A stretch of DNA of 64,000 nucleotides from a bacterium (GCA_021811185.1 JAJZPL010000015.1:1-64000); one strand, 5' to 3'; numbered from the stretch's first letter, positions 36,273 through 45,024 are shown. A program made the numbers and translations. The notes: generated by a model from the sequence alone, not told the origin.

Positions 36273-37837
36273 CACCGCAAAAAAGCAAACTGGGACTTTC
36301 GAAGCAGAAGATAGCCAAGGCGCGGGAACTGGCCGCCGGCATAGTGGCGCCGGTCCAGGACTTCATAGCCACGCATACCACCGTGACCATCGAGCGGGCC
36401 ACGCTGCGCCTGCTCGGCGCGGACGGCGCCAACTCCGACGGCGTGCCGGTGCCGAACCTGATCGCCGCGCAGTGCGCGGACAAGCTCGCCGGCGGCGCGG
36501 CCTCCTTCTACCTGAACGCGCTGGTCAAGCTGAACAAGACCCCGGAAGAGCTCAACAAAGAGATCGCGATGGGGCTCAACATCGCGGAGCTCGAGTTCAC
36601 CGACAGCAAGCGCCTGCAGAAAAAAGCCGACGAGATCGTCAAGGGGCTCGACGCCCGCATCGCCGGCAACGTCGCCCACCGCAACGCCAAGCTGAAGCAG
36701 TACAAGGACAAGGTAAAGTCGCCGCTGATCTACGTGATCGTGGCCACCGGCAACATTTACGAGGACGTTAAACAGGCCAAAGCCGCGGCGGGGGAAGGCG
36801 CGGACATCATAGCGGTGATCCGCACCACCGCGCAGAGCCTGCTGGACTACGTGCCTTACGGCGCCACCACCGAGGGCTTCGGCGGCACCTACGCCACGCA
36901 GGAGAACTTCCGCATCATGCGCGCCGCGCTCGACGAGGCGGGGGAGGCCGAAGGGCGCTACATCCGCCTGGTGAACTACTGCTCCGGCCTCTGCATGCCC
37001 GAGATCGCCGCGATGGGCGCGCTGGAACGCCTGGATATGATGCTGAACGACTCCATGTACGGCATCCTGTTCCGCGACATCAACATGTACCGCACTTTCA
37101 CCGACCAGTTCTTCTCCCGCATGATCAACACCGCGGCGGACATCATCATCAACACCGGCGAGGACAACTACCTCACGACCTCCGACGCCGTGGAGAAGGC
37201 GCACACCGTGCTGGCCTCCCAGCTGATCAACGAGAAGTTCGCCTTCAACGCCGGCATGCCGGCCAGGCTGATGGGCCTGGGCCACGCCTTCGAGATCAAC
37301 CCCGAGGTGAAGAACGGCTTCCTGTACGAATACGCGCAGGCGCTGATGGCCAGGGAGATCTTCCCGGGGCACCCGCTCAAGTACATGCCCCCGACGAAGT
37401 TCATGACCGGCGACATCTTCAAAGGCCTGGCCATGAACACGCTGTTCAACTTCGTCAGCAAGGCCACCGACCAGGGCATCCACCTGCTGGGCATGCTGAC
37501 CGAGGCCATCCACACCCCTTACCTGCAGGACCGGCACCTGGCCATCCAGAACGCGCTGTACGTGCACAACACGATGGCGGACTTCATGGGCGAGGTGGAG
37601 TTCAAGAAGGACGGCATCATGGCCCGCCGCGCCCGCCAGGTGGTGGACGAGACGATCGCGATGCTTTCCGACGTGAAGAAGCGCGGCCTGATGACCGCCA
37701 TCGAAACGGGCATGTTCGCCGAGATCAAGCGCCCCCGCGACGGCGGCAAAGGCTTCGACGGGGTGTACGAGAAAGCCCCGGGCTACTACAACCCGGTGGA
37801 GACCTACCTTAAGAAGAAACTTAAGATCTCGAAATAA
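36269..37837 (+). CDS. kamD: Lysine 5,6-aminomutase alpha subunit (KamD)
   Basis: 522 residues, the normal length of the alpha subunit, a TIM-barrel that with KamE moves the terminal amino group of beta-lysine to form 3,5-diaminohexanoate using adenosylcobalamin and PLP. Conserved family stretches include the N-terminal THTTVTIERA, RLLGADGAN, PYGATTEGFGG and GYYNPVETYL at the end. Start overlaps the kamC stop by four bases and has the ribosome-binding site ggagga. Confidence 0.94.
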   Translation: MTPQKSKLGLSKQKIAKARELAAGIVAPVQDFIATHTTVTIERATLRLLGADGANSDGVPVPNLIAAQCADKLAGGAASFYLNALVKLNKTPEELNKEIAMGLNIAELEFTDSKRLQKKADEIVKGLDARIAGNVAHRNAKLKQYKDKVKSPLIYVIVATGNIYEDVKQAKAAAGEGADIIAVIRTTAQSLLDYVPYGATTEGFGGTYATQENFRIMRAALDEAGEAEGRYIRLVNYCSGLCMPEIAAMGALERLDMMLNDSMYGILFRDINMYRTFTDQFFSRMINTAADIIINTGEDNYLTTSDAVEKAHTVLASQLINEKFAFNAGMPARLMGLGHAFEINPEVKNGFLYEYAQALMAREIFPGHPLKYMPPTKFMTGDIFKGLAMNTLFNFVSKATDQGIHLLGMLTEAIHTPYLQDRHLAIQNALYVHNTMADFMGEVEFKKDGIMARRARQVVDETIAMLSDVKKRGLMTAIETGMFAEIKRPRDGGKGFDGVYEKAPGYYNPVETYLKKKLKISK

Positions 37838-37866
37838 CGGCGGCTGGCTTAACATAAGGAGAATTT

Positions 37867-38604
37867 ATGTTCATTAAACCTTACGGTGACACTTCCAACG
37901 ACGGCGCGGTGCAGCTTTCCTTCACGCTGCCGCTGAAGAACTGCGGCCGCGCCAAGGAAGCGGCCAGGCTCTACGTGCAGAAACTCGGCTTCCAGAAAGT
38001 GGACGTGGTGCACGCCGAGGCCATCTCGGAGGACTTCACGTTTTTCGTGGCCTACGGCAAAACCGACATCGGCCTGGACTACGACAAGGTGGAATACGCC
38101 GAAGCCGTGGACAAGTACATGTCCATGGACGAGGTCAACGAGTTCATCAGGGCCACCTTCAAGCGGAAGGTAGTGATAGTGGGAGCCTGCAGCGGCACCG
38201 ACGCGCACACCGTGGGGATAGACGCCATCATGAACATGAAAGGCTACAACCACCACTTCGGCCTGGAGCGCTACCCGATGCTGGAGACCTACAACCTGGG
38301 CTCCCAGGTCCCCAACGAGAAGCTGCTCTCATTCGCGCGCGAGGTCAAAGCCGACGCCGTGCTCGTCTCGCAGATCGTCACCCAGAAGGATGTGCACATC
38401 AAGAACCTGACCGAGCTGATAGAGCTGGCCGAGGCCGAGAAGCTGCGCTCCAGGATGCTGTTGGTAGTCGGCGGCCCCCGCGTGAACAACAAGCTGGCCA
38501 AGGAGCTCGGCTACGACGCCGGCTTCGGCACCGGCACCTACGCCGAGCACGTAGCCACTTTCGTCGTGAAGAAACTTCAGGAACGGCTGACCAATAAGAA
38601 GTAA
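37867..38604 (+). CDS. kamE: Lysine 5,6-aminomutase beta subunit (KamE)
   Basis: 245 residues. The cobalamin-binding motif is TDAHTVGID with axial His114, followed by the Rossmann B12 domain (GSQVPNEKLL, VGGPRVNNK). A lysine in the NMKGY segment right after the motif is the likely PLP Schiff-base residue, by comparison with characterised KamE. Ribosome-binding site aaggag. Works as a heterodimer with KamD. Confidence 0.95.
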   Translation: MFIKPYGDTSNDGAVQLSFTLPLKNCGRAKEAARLYVQKLGFQKVDVVHAEAISEDFTFFVAYGKTDIGLDYDKVEYAEAVDKYMSMDEVNEFIRATFKRKVVIVGACSGTDAHTVGIDAIMNMKGYNHHFGLERYPMLETYNLGSQVPNEKLLSFAREVKADAVLVSQIVTQKDVHIKNLTELIELAEAEKLRSRMLLVVGGPRVNNKLAKELGYDAGFGTGTYAEHVATFVVKKLQERLTNKK

Positions 38605-38619
38605 AGGAGAAAACAAAAA

Positions 38620-39864
38620 ATGGCTGAACATCTTAAACTCGACAATTCGGAAAGGCTTTACAAGGAAGCGCAGGAGCTGATCCCCGGCGGCATGATGGGC
38701 ATCCGCCGGCCCTATAACTTCGTGCCCGGCGAATACCCCATCTTCTTCGACTCCGCCAAGGGCGGCAAGGTCACCGACGTCGACGGCAACGAGTACCTCG
38801 ACATGCTGTGCGCCTACGGCCCCATCATCATCGGCCACCGCGAGCGCGAGATCGACGCCGCCGTGATCAAGCAGATCAAGGAAAAAGGCTTCTGCATGTC
38901 CATCGTGCAGGAGATCCAGAACACCCTGGCGAAAAAGGTCATCTCGCTGGTGCCCTCCGCCGAGAAAGTAGTGTTCACCAAGACCGGCTCCGACTCCACC
39001 ACGCTCGCCACCCGCATAGCCCGCGCCTTCACCAATAAACCCAAGATCATCCGCTGCGGCTACCACGGCTGGGCCGACTGGTGCGTGGAGGGGAAAGGGG
39101 GCGTGCTGCCCAAGACCTACGAGGACACCCTCGAATTCGAATACAATAACCTGCAGCAGCTGGAAGACCTGCTGAAGGCCAACCAGGGCCAGGTAGCCGG
39201 CATCATAATGACCCCGGTAGGCCACCCCAACGCCCACGAGGTGCAGATGCCCAAGCCCGGCTTCCTCGAAGGCGCCAAACAGCTGGCCGAAGCGCACGGC
39301 ACCGTGCTGATCTTCGACGAGATCCGCACCGGCTTCCGCGTGAACCTCGGCGGCGCCCAGAAACTGTTCGGCGTCACGCCGCACATGTCCGTGTTCGGCA
39401 AGGCCATGGCCAACGGCTACGAGATCAGCATGGTGGTGGGCCGCAAGGACATCATGGACGTGCTGATCACCAAGGCCTTCGTGAGCTCCACGTACTTCAA
39501 CAACACCCTGCCCATGGTAGCCTCGCTCAAGACCATAGAGCTGCTCGAGCGCGACAACATGCTGGACGTGATCGCCGCGCGCGGCCACGCCTTCTGCAAG
39601 AAGGTGAGGAAGTACGTGAAGGCCAGCGGCATGCCCGTCACCTTCACCGGCGAGCCCTGGATGCCCTACATCACCTTCGACAAGGAGGAGACCGGCCGCT
39701 ACAAGAAGCAGCGCGCGGCCTTCTACGCCCAGCTGATCCGCCGCAAGGTGTTCTTGCAGCCCTACCACCACGGCTACGTGGCTTACAGGCACTCCACGAA
39801 GGACCTCGGCAACGCGGCGGACATGATAGCCGAATCCCTGGAAGAAGCCAAGAAGCTGGCCTAA
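38620..39864 (+). CDS. kat: Class III aminotransferase, probable 3-aminobutyryl-CoA transaminase (Kat)
   Basis: 414-residue PLP enzyme of the GSA/omega-aminotransferase class: GSDSTTLATRIAR, YHGWADW, FDEIRTGFR, and the PLP lysine in FGKAMANG. Closest textbook relatives are glutamate-1-semialdehyde aminotransferases, but heme genes are absent. Last gene of the lysine operon, where Kal (3-aminobutyryl-CoA ammonia lyase) would be expected; Kal is missing. In Cloacimonas a class III enzyme, Kat, replaces Kal and converts 3-aminobutyryl-CoA plus 2-oxoglutarate to acetoacetyl-CoA plus glutamate. Position and absence of kal make this the best call; the exact substrate is inferred. Confidence 0.78.
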   Translation: MAEHLKLDNSERLYKEAQELIPGGMMGIRRPYNFVPGEYPIFFDSAKGGKVTDVDGNEYLDMLCAYGPIIIGHREREIDAAVIKQIKEKGFCMSIVQEIQNTLAKKVISLVPSAEKVVFTKTGSDSTTLATRIARAFTNKPKIIRCGYHGWADWCVEGKGGVLPKTYEDTLEFEYNNLQQLEDLLKANQGQVAGIIMTPVGHPNAHEVQMPKPGFLEGAKQLAEAHGTVLIFDEIRTGFRVNLGGAQKLFGVTPHMSVFGKAMANGYEISMVVGRKDIMDVLITKAFVSSTYFNNTLPMVASLKTIELLERDNMLDVIAARGHAFCKKVRKYVKASGMPVTFTGEPWMPYITFDKEETGRYKKQRAAFYAQLIRRKVFLQPYHHGYVAYRHSTKDLGNAADMIAESLEEAKKLA

Positions 39865-39872
39865 GGCCCAAT

Positions 39873-39898
39873 GCCGGCGGCGGGCAGCCGCCGCCGGC
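39873..39898 (+). terminator. Hairpin ending the lysine operon
   Basis: Perfect 11-bp stem (left arm gccggcggcgg), tetraloop gcag, 8 bases after the kat stop. The T run is weak (cgcttt), so read-through into the next gene is possible. Confidence 0.6.
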
Positions 39899-39913
39899 CT
39901 CGCTTTACACATA

Positions 39914-40759
39914 ATGCCAAAAAGGTTGACCACTGCGGCCCGGCGAGCGCTATCGGCGCTGGTCCTGGCCGCGCAGAAGTTCATGAGCATCGACGGCGGG
40001 CAGCGGGCCGCCGCCTTCGCTTACAGCGCTTTCTTCGCCCTTTTCCCGCTGATCCTGCTGCTGGTCTCGCTGGCCTCCATGTTCTTCGACAAAGCCACGG
40101 CCGGGGCCGCCGTAATCTCCTACATCGAGAAGTACCTCCCTTTAAGCGGGGAGCTCCAGCAGCATATCTTCAACACCGTGCTGAAGGTGGCCAGGACGCG
40201 CGGCCAGGCGGGGATACTCGCTTTCGCCATGCTCACCTGGGCGGCCATGCAGTTCTTCACCACCCTGGTGCACGCCACCAACCGCGCCTGGGGCTCCGAA
40301 GGGCATAACTGGTGGCGCAAGCCGCTTAAAAGCCTTACGCTGCTGGCCATGATGCTGGTAGCGGTGCTGGTGGGCGTAGCGGTGCCCGTGCTGGGCAAGA
40401 TGGCGCGCAGCATCTTCCACTCCGTAGTCTTCTTCCCGTGGGTCTACAGCCTCTGGGTCTTCTTCGTGCCCTGGCTGGCCCTCTTCTTCGGCCTCAGCGT
40501 TTTCTACAAGCTGGCCCCGCGCCGCCGCACTACCTTCAGGGAAGTCTGGCTCCCGGCCCTGTTCGCCACCGTCCTGCTGCACGCCGCGCAGACCCTGTTC
40601 GTGCTGTACCTCAAGCATTTCTCGTCGTTCACCGCCGTCTACGGCGCCTTCGGCGGGATCATCGCGCTGATGCTGTGGATCTACGTCTCCGGCATGATCT
40701 TCATCTTTTGCGCCTGCCTCTGCGCCGCCCAGGCCGCCGCGGAGAAAGCCGCAATTTGA
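39914..40759 (+). CDS. YihY/BrkB-family membrane protein
   Basis: 281 residues with about six hydrophobic helices. Family features: a QRAAAFAYSAFFALFP segment in the first helix region, a conserved YGAFGGIIALMLWIYVSG near the end. Members are inner-membrane proteins of unclear role, once called virulence factor BrkB or RNase BN. The stop shares one base with the next start (TGATG), so the two genes are co-translated. Confidence 0.88.
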   Translation: MPKRLTTAARRALSALVLAAQKFMSIDGGQRAAAFAYSAFFALFPLILLLVSLASMFFDKATAGAAVISYIEKYLPLSGELQQHIFNTVLKVARTRGQAGILAFAMLTWAAMQFFTTLVHATNRAWGSEGHNWWRKPLKSLTLLAMMLVAVLVGVAVPVLGKMARSIFHSVVFFPWVYSLWVFFVPWLALFFGLSVFYKLAPRRRTTFREVWLPALFATVLLHAAQTLFVLYLKHFSSFTAVYGAFGGIIALMLWIYVSGMIFIFCACLCAAQAAAEKAAI

Positions 40760-41949
40760 TGCCCGCTAAACCCCTGATCGTCCATATCATCACCCGCCTG
40801 GAGCCGGGGGGGTCCAGCCGCAACACGGTGGATTCCTGCTCGGCGCAGGCCGCGGAGTACGACGTAGTGCTTCTGGCGGGCCCGCACAAGGACTCCGGCG
40901 AACTGCTCAAGCTGCTGCCGCCCGAAGTGAATTACATCGAAGTCAAAGGCCTGCAGCGCGAGCTCAGCGCCGCCAAAGACTTCGGCGCGCTGCTCGAGCT
41001 GAGGCACGAGCTCTGCCACCTGAAACCGGACATCGTGCACACGCATACCTCGAAAGCGGGCGCGCTCGGACGTATTGCCGCGGCCTGGGCGAACCTGGGC
41101 GCGGAGAAGCGCGCGCTTATCCTGCATACCCCGCACGGCCATCTGCTTTACGGCTATTACGGCCCGGTCCGTACCTTCATCTTCAAGTTCGCGGAGCGCC
41201 TCCTGGCCCGCTTCACCGACTACTTCATAGCCCTTACTCCGGGAGAGAAGCGGGAATCGGCAGCGGCAGGAATAGGCCGCCCCTCGCAGTGGACGGTAAT
41301 CCACAGCGGCGTGCAGCTTAAGCCCCCGGTTGCCCTCGTGAGCAAGCGCGACCTGGGCATAGCGCCCGAAGAGACGGTGATAGGCACGGTAGCCAGGCTG
41401 GAGCCGGTGAAGGGCGTGGAATATTTATTACTGGCGGCGCTGCTGCTCGCGCGGCGTCTGCCCGAAGCCAGGCTGCGCTTCCTTATAGTAGGCGGCGGCG
41501 CGCTGGAAGCCGCCCTGCGCGACCTGGCCAGCAGGCTGGCGCCCGAAGGGCTGTTCCTGTTCACCGGCTTCAGGAGCGACGCAGCCGCCCTGCTGGGGGC
41601 CATGGATATTTACGCCCAGCCGTCCCTCAACGAGGCCATGGGCAGGGCGCCGCTGGAAGCGCAGGCCCTGGGCCTGCCCGCCGTGGTAAGCGCCGTCTGC
41701 GGCCTGCCTGACGTGATCAGGGAGGGGGAAACGGGCTTTGCGGTAAAGCCCGCCGACCCGGCCGCGCTGGCGGCCGCGCTGGAAAAGCTTATAACAGAGC
41801 CGGGGGTGCGCGCGCGCATGGGAGCGGCGGCAAAGAACTGGGCGCTGTCCTCCGACGCTTCCGGCCTGCCGAGGTTCGGCCCCGAAAGCATGAACGCGCA
41901 GCTTAAAACTTTCTACGCCAGGATCCTCGGCGGGGCCGGCAAGCGGTGA
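40759..41949 (+). CDS. Glycosyltransferase family 4
   Basis: 396-residue GT-B fold enzyme. N-terminal acceptor half with IITRLEPGG and HTHTSKAGALGR; C-terminal nucleotide-sugar half with GTVARLEPVKG, FTGFRSD, and the EAMGRAPLEAQALG stretch where GT4 enzymes keep the EX7E donor-binding pair. Probably adds a hexose to a surface polysaccharide or lipid; substrate unknown. The ATG overlaps the yihY stop by one base. Confidence 0.9.
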   Translation: MPAKPLIVHIITRLEPGGSSRNTVDSCSAQAAEYDVVLLAGPHKDSGELLKLLPPEVNYIEVKGLQRELSAAKDFGALLELRHELCHLKPDIVHTHTSKAGALGRIAAAWANLGAEKRALILHTPHGHLLYGYYGPVRTFIFKFAERLLARFTDYFIALTPGEKRESAAAGIGRPSQWTVIHSGVQLKPPVALVSKRDLGIAPEETVIGTVARLEPVKGVEYLLLAALLLARRLPEARLRFLIVGGGALEAALRDLASRLAPEGLFLFTGFRSDAAALLGAMDIYAQPSLNEAMGRAPLEAQALGLPAVVSAVCGLPDVIREGETGFAVKPADPAALAAALEKLITEPGVRARMGAAAKNWALSSDASGLPRFGPESMNAQLKTFYARILGGAGKR

Positions 41950-42015
41950 CGCCGGGAAATTCCGCCGCACCGCTGCGATAAAGAACTGGAATAGCGCAAC
42001 GTTAATTATCAACGG

Positions 42016-42043
42016 AGCCGGGTATAATTACCCGGCTATTTTT
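42016..42043 (+). terminator. Terminator with TATAAT at its centre
   Basis: Nine-base-pair stem (agccgggta pairing with tacccggct), TAAT loop, then a T run. Ends the glycosyltransferase unit. The loop and stem ends spell TATAAT, so a promoter role cannot be excluded. Confidence 0.8.
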
Positions 42044-42045
42044 GA

Positions 42046-42051
42046 TATACT
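42046..42051 (+). promoter_or_regulatory. Putative -10 box for the 2-oxoacid oxidoreductase operon
   Basis: TATACT right after atttttga, inside the 207-base gap. It would give a leader of about 100 bases before the ferredoxin-subunit ATG at 42156, which has a ggagg site. Confidence 0.45.
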
Positions 42052-42155
42052 TTTTATAGGCTTAATACGCGCGAACCCGGCAACTCGACTGTTCCACAAC
42101 AAGCCTTCTTACGCAACCGCCGACCCGCCCGCCGCGCAATGACACCGGAGGTTCT

Positions 42156-42359
42156 ATGCCGAAAATGGAAGTTGACGACAGCAGGTGCAAGGGTTGCTAC
42201 CTCTGCATCCAGGTTTGCCCCAAGAAGTGCATCGAGAAATCCGATAAATTCTCCAAGACCGGCTACTACCCGGCCAAGGACGCCAAGGAAGGCTGCTGCA
42301 TCGCCTGCATGAGCTGCGTGCGCATCTGTCCCGACCTGGCCATCAAGGTCTACAAGTAA
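42156..42359 (+). CDS. 2-oxoacid:ferredoxin oxidoreductase, ferredoxin-like delta subunit
   Basis: 67 residues with two [4Fe-4S] motifs, CKGCYLCIQVCP and CIACMSCVRICP. This small subunit passes electrons from the TPP subunit to ferredoxin. First gene of a delta-alpha-beta-gamma operon of Kor/Vor type. Confidence 0.92.
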   Translation: MPKMEVDDSRCKGCYLCIQVCPKKCIEKSDKFSKTGYYPAKDAKEGCCIACMSCVRICPDLAIKVYK

Positions 42360-42372
42360 GGAGGAACGCAAC

Positions 42373-43461
42373 ATGGCTGAAAAAAAACTTACCAAAGGCA
42401 ATGAAGCCCTGGCCGAAGGCGCCATCCGCGCCGGCTGCCGCTTCTTCGCCGGTTACCCCATCACCCCGCAGAACGAAGTCCCCGAATACATGTCCTGGCG
42501 CCTGCCGCAGGTCGGCGGCGCGTTCGTGCAGTCGGAGAGCGAAGTCTCCGCTATCAACATGGTCTACGGAGCCGCCGCCACCGGCGTGCGCTGCATGACC
42601 TCCTCTTCCAGCCCCGGCATGAGCCTCAAGCAGGAAGGCATCTCTTACTGCGCCGGCGCCGACCTCCCCGTCTTCCTGGGGAACGTGATGCGCGGCGGCC
42701 CCGGCCTGGGCAACATAGCCGGCGCCCAGGGCGACTACTGGCAGGCCACCCGCGGCGGCGGCCACGGCGACTACCGCGTTTTCGTGATGGCGCCCAACGG
42801 AGTGAACGAGATGGCCAACTTCCCGCACAAGTGCTACGAAGTGGCTTTCAAGTACCGCATTCCCTCCATGGTGCTGGCCGACGGCATCATCGGCCAGATG
42901 ATGGAGCCCGTCGAATTCACCAACCCCGAAGTGGACGTGACCAAGCTGCCCGTCCCCGAATGGGCGATCGGAGTCAACAACGGCCGCGCCAAGCGCATCG
43001 TTAAGTCCTACGACCTGCGCGACGGCTTCCTGGAGATCATGGTGAACGAGCGCGTGAAGCGCTACAACCTGATCGAGCAGAACGAGGTGATGTACGAAGA
43101 GAAGATGATCGAGGACGCGGACATCGTGATAGTGGCCTACGGCACCGCGGCCCGCATCTCCGTGGCCGCCATGAAACTGGCGCGCGAGAAAGGCCTGAAG
43201 GTCGGCCTGCTGCGCCCGATCACGCTGTGGCCCTTCCCCAAAGCCCGCCTCGTCGAGCTCTCCAAGCGCGTAAAGAAATTCCTGGTGGTGGAAATGAGCC
43301 TCGGCCAGATGGTAGAGGACGTACAGCTGTCCCTCAACGGCAGGTCCGACGTTTACCTGCACGCCAGGCCCGGCGCCGGCGTAATGACCGCCGACGAAGT
43401 GTACAAAACCATGGAAAACATCTCCAAGAAGGGGGCCAAAGAATATGCAGCCGCTAAATAA
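42373..43461 (+). CDS. 2-oxoacid:ferredoxin oxidoreductase alpha subunit (Vor/Kor type)
   Basis: 362 residues, the pyrimidine-binding subunit. N-terminal GNEALAEGAIRAGCRFFAGYPITPQNEV, the SSSSPGMSLKQEG segment and the late VEMSLGQM are typical of VorB/KorA. Cannot tell whether branched-chain 2-oxoacids or 2-oxoglutarate are preferred; in an amino-acid fermenter with a 2-oxoglutarate-using transaminase, either is reasonable. Overlaps the beta gene by 17 bases. Confidence 0.93.
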   Translation: MAEKKLTKGNEALAEGAIRAGCRFFAGYPITPQNEVPEYMSWRLPQVGGAFVQSESEVSAINMVYGAAATGVRCMTSSSSPGMSLKQEGISYCAGADLPVFLGNVMRGGPGLGNIAGAQGDYWQATRGGGHGDYRVFVMAPNGVNEMANFPHKCYEVAFKYRIPSMVLADGIIGQMMEPVEFTNPEVDVTKLPVPEWAIGVNNGRAKRIVKSYDLRDGFLEIMVNERVKRYNLIEQNEVMYEEKMIEDADIVIVAYGTAARISVAAMKLAREKGLKVGLLRPITLWPFPKARLVELSKRVKKFLVVEMSLGQMVEDVQLSLNGRSDVYLHARPGAGVMTADEVYKTMENISKKGAKEYAAAK

Positions 43462-44206
43462 AAGACCTGAAGCTCTGCTGGACGTGCCTACGCATTACTG
43501 CCCCGGCTGCGGCCACGGCATCGTGCACCGCCTGGTGGCCGAAGTGATAGACGAACTGGGCATACGGAACCGCGCCATCGGCGTGGCCCCGGTGGGCTGC
43601 GCGGTGTTCTCCGACACCTACTTCAACTGCGACATGATCCAGGGCCCGCACGGGCGCGGCCCCGCCGAAGCCACCGGCATCAAGCGCGCCAAGCCCGAAG
43701 CCATCGTATTTTCCTATCAGGGCGACGGCGACCTGGCGAGCATCGGCATGGCGGAGATCGTCCACACCGCCATCCGCTCCGAGCACATCACGGTGATCTT
43801 CATCAACAACGCCATCTACGGCATGACCGGCGGCCAGATGGCCCCGACCACGCTGATAGGCCAGAAGGCCACCACCTGCGTGGACGGCCGCACCGTAGCG
43901 CAGGCCGGCTACCCGATCAAGATGAGCGAAATGCTCTCCACGATAGACGGCGCCGTCTACATAGAGCGCACCTCCGTGCACAGCGCCCCCAACGTGGTAA
44001 GGACCAAGGCCGCCATAAAGAAGGCCTTCCAAAACCAAGTGGACGGCAAGGGCTTCTCGCTGGTGGAGATCCTGTCCATGTGCCCCACCAACTGGGGGAC
44101 CAAGGCCAGCAACCCCGCCGAAGCCACCAAGTTCGTGGCCGAAGGCATGATCCCGGTGTTCCCGCTGGGCGTATACAAAGACGCAGACGCGGCCGCTAAA
44201 AAATAA
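43445..44206 (+). CDS. 2-oxoacid:ferredoxin oxidoreductase beta subunit (TPP-binding)
   Basis: 253 residues. Carries CPGCGHG near the N terminus and the thiamine-diphosphate motif GDGDLASIGM with the downstream NNAIYGMTGGQ. Oxidatively decarboxylates a 2-oxoacid to acyl-CoA with ferredoxin as acceptor. Starts inside the alpha gene. It is separated from the gamma gene by an unusual 206-base spacer full of hairpins. Confidence 0.94.
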   Translation: MQPLNKRPEALLDVPTHYCPGCGHGIVHRLVAEVIDELGIRNRAIGVAPVGCAVFSDTYFNCDMIQGPHGRGPAEATGIKRAKPEAIVFSYQGDGDLASIGMAEIVHTAIRSEHITVIFINNAIYGMTGGQMAPTTLIGQKATTCVDGRTVAQAGYPIKMSEMLSTIDGAVYIERTSVHSAPNVVRTKAAIKKAFQNQVDGKGFSLVEILSMCPTNWGTKASNPAEATKFVAEGMIPVFPLGVYKDADAAAKK

Positions 44207-44412
44207 GCATCTCCTTTTAGGAGGGGTTCAGCGGAGCCGGAGCCGAAAGGCGAGGGCGCAGCGACGATGAAACGGGGAACCTTAGGTTCCCCTTGTAGGG
44301 TGGAACGCGCAAAGCGCGTGACACAATTCAGTGTTCAAGCACCCGGCCGACGAAGGCCGGAACGAGGATCGGCCCCGCGAAGCGGGGTGCGACAAAGACG
44401 GAGGACTTTAAA
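44207..44412 (+). repeat. Array of perfect hairpins between the beta and gamma genes
   Basis: 206-base gap inside an otherwise closely packed operon. In order: ctcct/aggag (44211-44223); gcc-gaaa-ggc (44242-44251); ggggaacc-tta-ggttcccc (44274-44292); acgcgc-aaa-gcgcgt (44305-44319); ccggcc-gacgaa-ggccgg (44343-44360); ccccgc-gaa-gcgggg (44373-44387). Several loops are gaa or aaa. No coding frame of useful length. Could be an inserted REP-like repeat cluster or a structured RNA that adjusts the ratio of gamma to the other subunits. Confidence 0.75.
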
Positions 44413-44946
44413 ATGTACCAAGGCATAAGGATAGCTGGTTTCGGCGGACAGGGCGTGGTTTCCGCCGGCGTGATCCTGGCGCAGGCCGGGATGCTGGACG
44501 GCAAGGAAGTAAGTTTCTTCCCGTCCTACGGCGCCGAGATGCGCGGCGGCACGGCCAACTGCTCGGTGGTGATCGCCTCCGACGAGGTGACCACCCCGAT
44601 AGTCTCCGAGCCGGACACCGTAATAGTCCTGAACGAGCCCTCGCTCGCCAAGTTCGAGCCGATGGTGAAGCCCGGCGGCCTGCTGATCGTCAACAGTTCG
44701 CTGGTTAACTCCAAGCCCACACGCAAGGACATAAAGGTGATCTCAGCGCCGTTCAACGAGATCGCCGCCGAAGTGGGGAACGTGAAGGCAATGAACATGG
44801 TGGTGATAGGCGCCTACGCCGCGGCCACCGGGGCCGTCACGGAAGACGCGGTGGCCAAGGCGCTGCCCAAGGTCTACAAGAAGCTCAAGCCCGAAGCCAT
44901 AGAGCTGAACATGAAGGCCATGAAGCGCGGCATGCAGATAAAGTAA
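44413..44946 (+). CDS. 2-oxoacid:ferredoxin oxidoreductase gamma subunit
   Basis: 177 residues with the family opening GFGGQGVVSAGVIL, then FFPSYGAEMRGGTANCSVV. The gamma subunit closes the enzyme around the CoA site. Last gene of the operon, with gaggac before its ATG and a strong terminator 20 bases after the stop. Confidence 0.94.
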   Translation: MYQGIRIAGFGGQGVVSAGVILAQAGMLDGKEVSFFPSYGAEMRGGTANCSVVIASDEVTTPIVSEPDTVIVLNEPSLAKFEPMVKPGGLLIVNSSLVNSKPTRKDIKVISAPFNEIAAEVGNVKAMNMVVIGAYAAATGAVTEDAVAKALPKVYKKLKPEAIELNMKAMKRGMQIK

Positions 44947-44967
44947 GGCTGGGCATAAGACCACAGG

Positions 44968-45004
44968 AAGGGCCCGGAAAACTCCGGGCCCTTTTCTTTT
45001 TCCG
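44968..45004 (+). terminator. Terminator of the oxidoreductase operon
   Basis: Ten-base-pair stem (aagggcccgg pairing with ccgggccctt), 6-base loop, followed by a long T-rich run. Confidence 0.9.
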
Positions 45005-45011
45005 TATTTTA

Positions 45012-45017
45012 TAGAAT
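45012..45017 (+). promoter_or_regulatory. Putative -10 box 7 bases before the ABC exporter ATG
   Basis: TAGAAT preceded by tatttta. A transcript starting 6-8 bases downstream would begin at or next to the ATG at 45025, and no ribosome-binding site is present, which suggests a leaderless mRNA. Confidence 0.5.
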
Positions 45018-45024
45018 AGTACTT

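Noticed and set aside
38620-39864. Glutamate-1-semialdehyde aminotransferase (HemL)
   Set aside because: Similar fold and motifs, but no heme genes nearby and the lysine operon context fits Kat better.
44207-44412. CRISPR array between the oxidoreductase genes
   Set aside because: The inverted repeats differ from each other in sequence and spacing; there is no repeated unit or spacer pattern and no cas gene.
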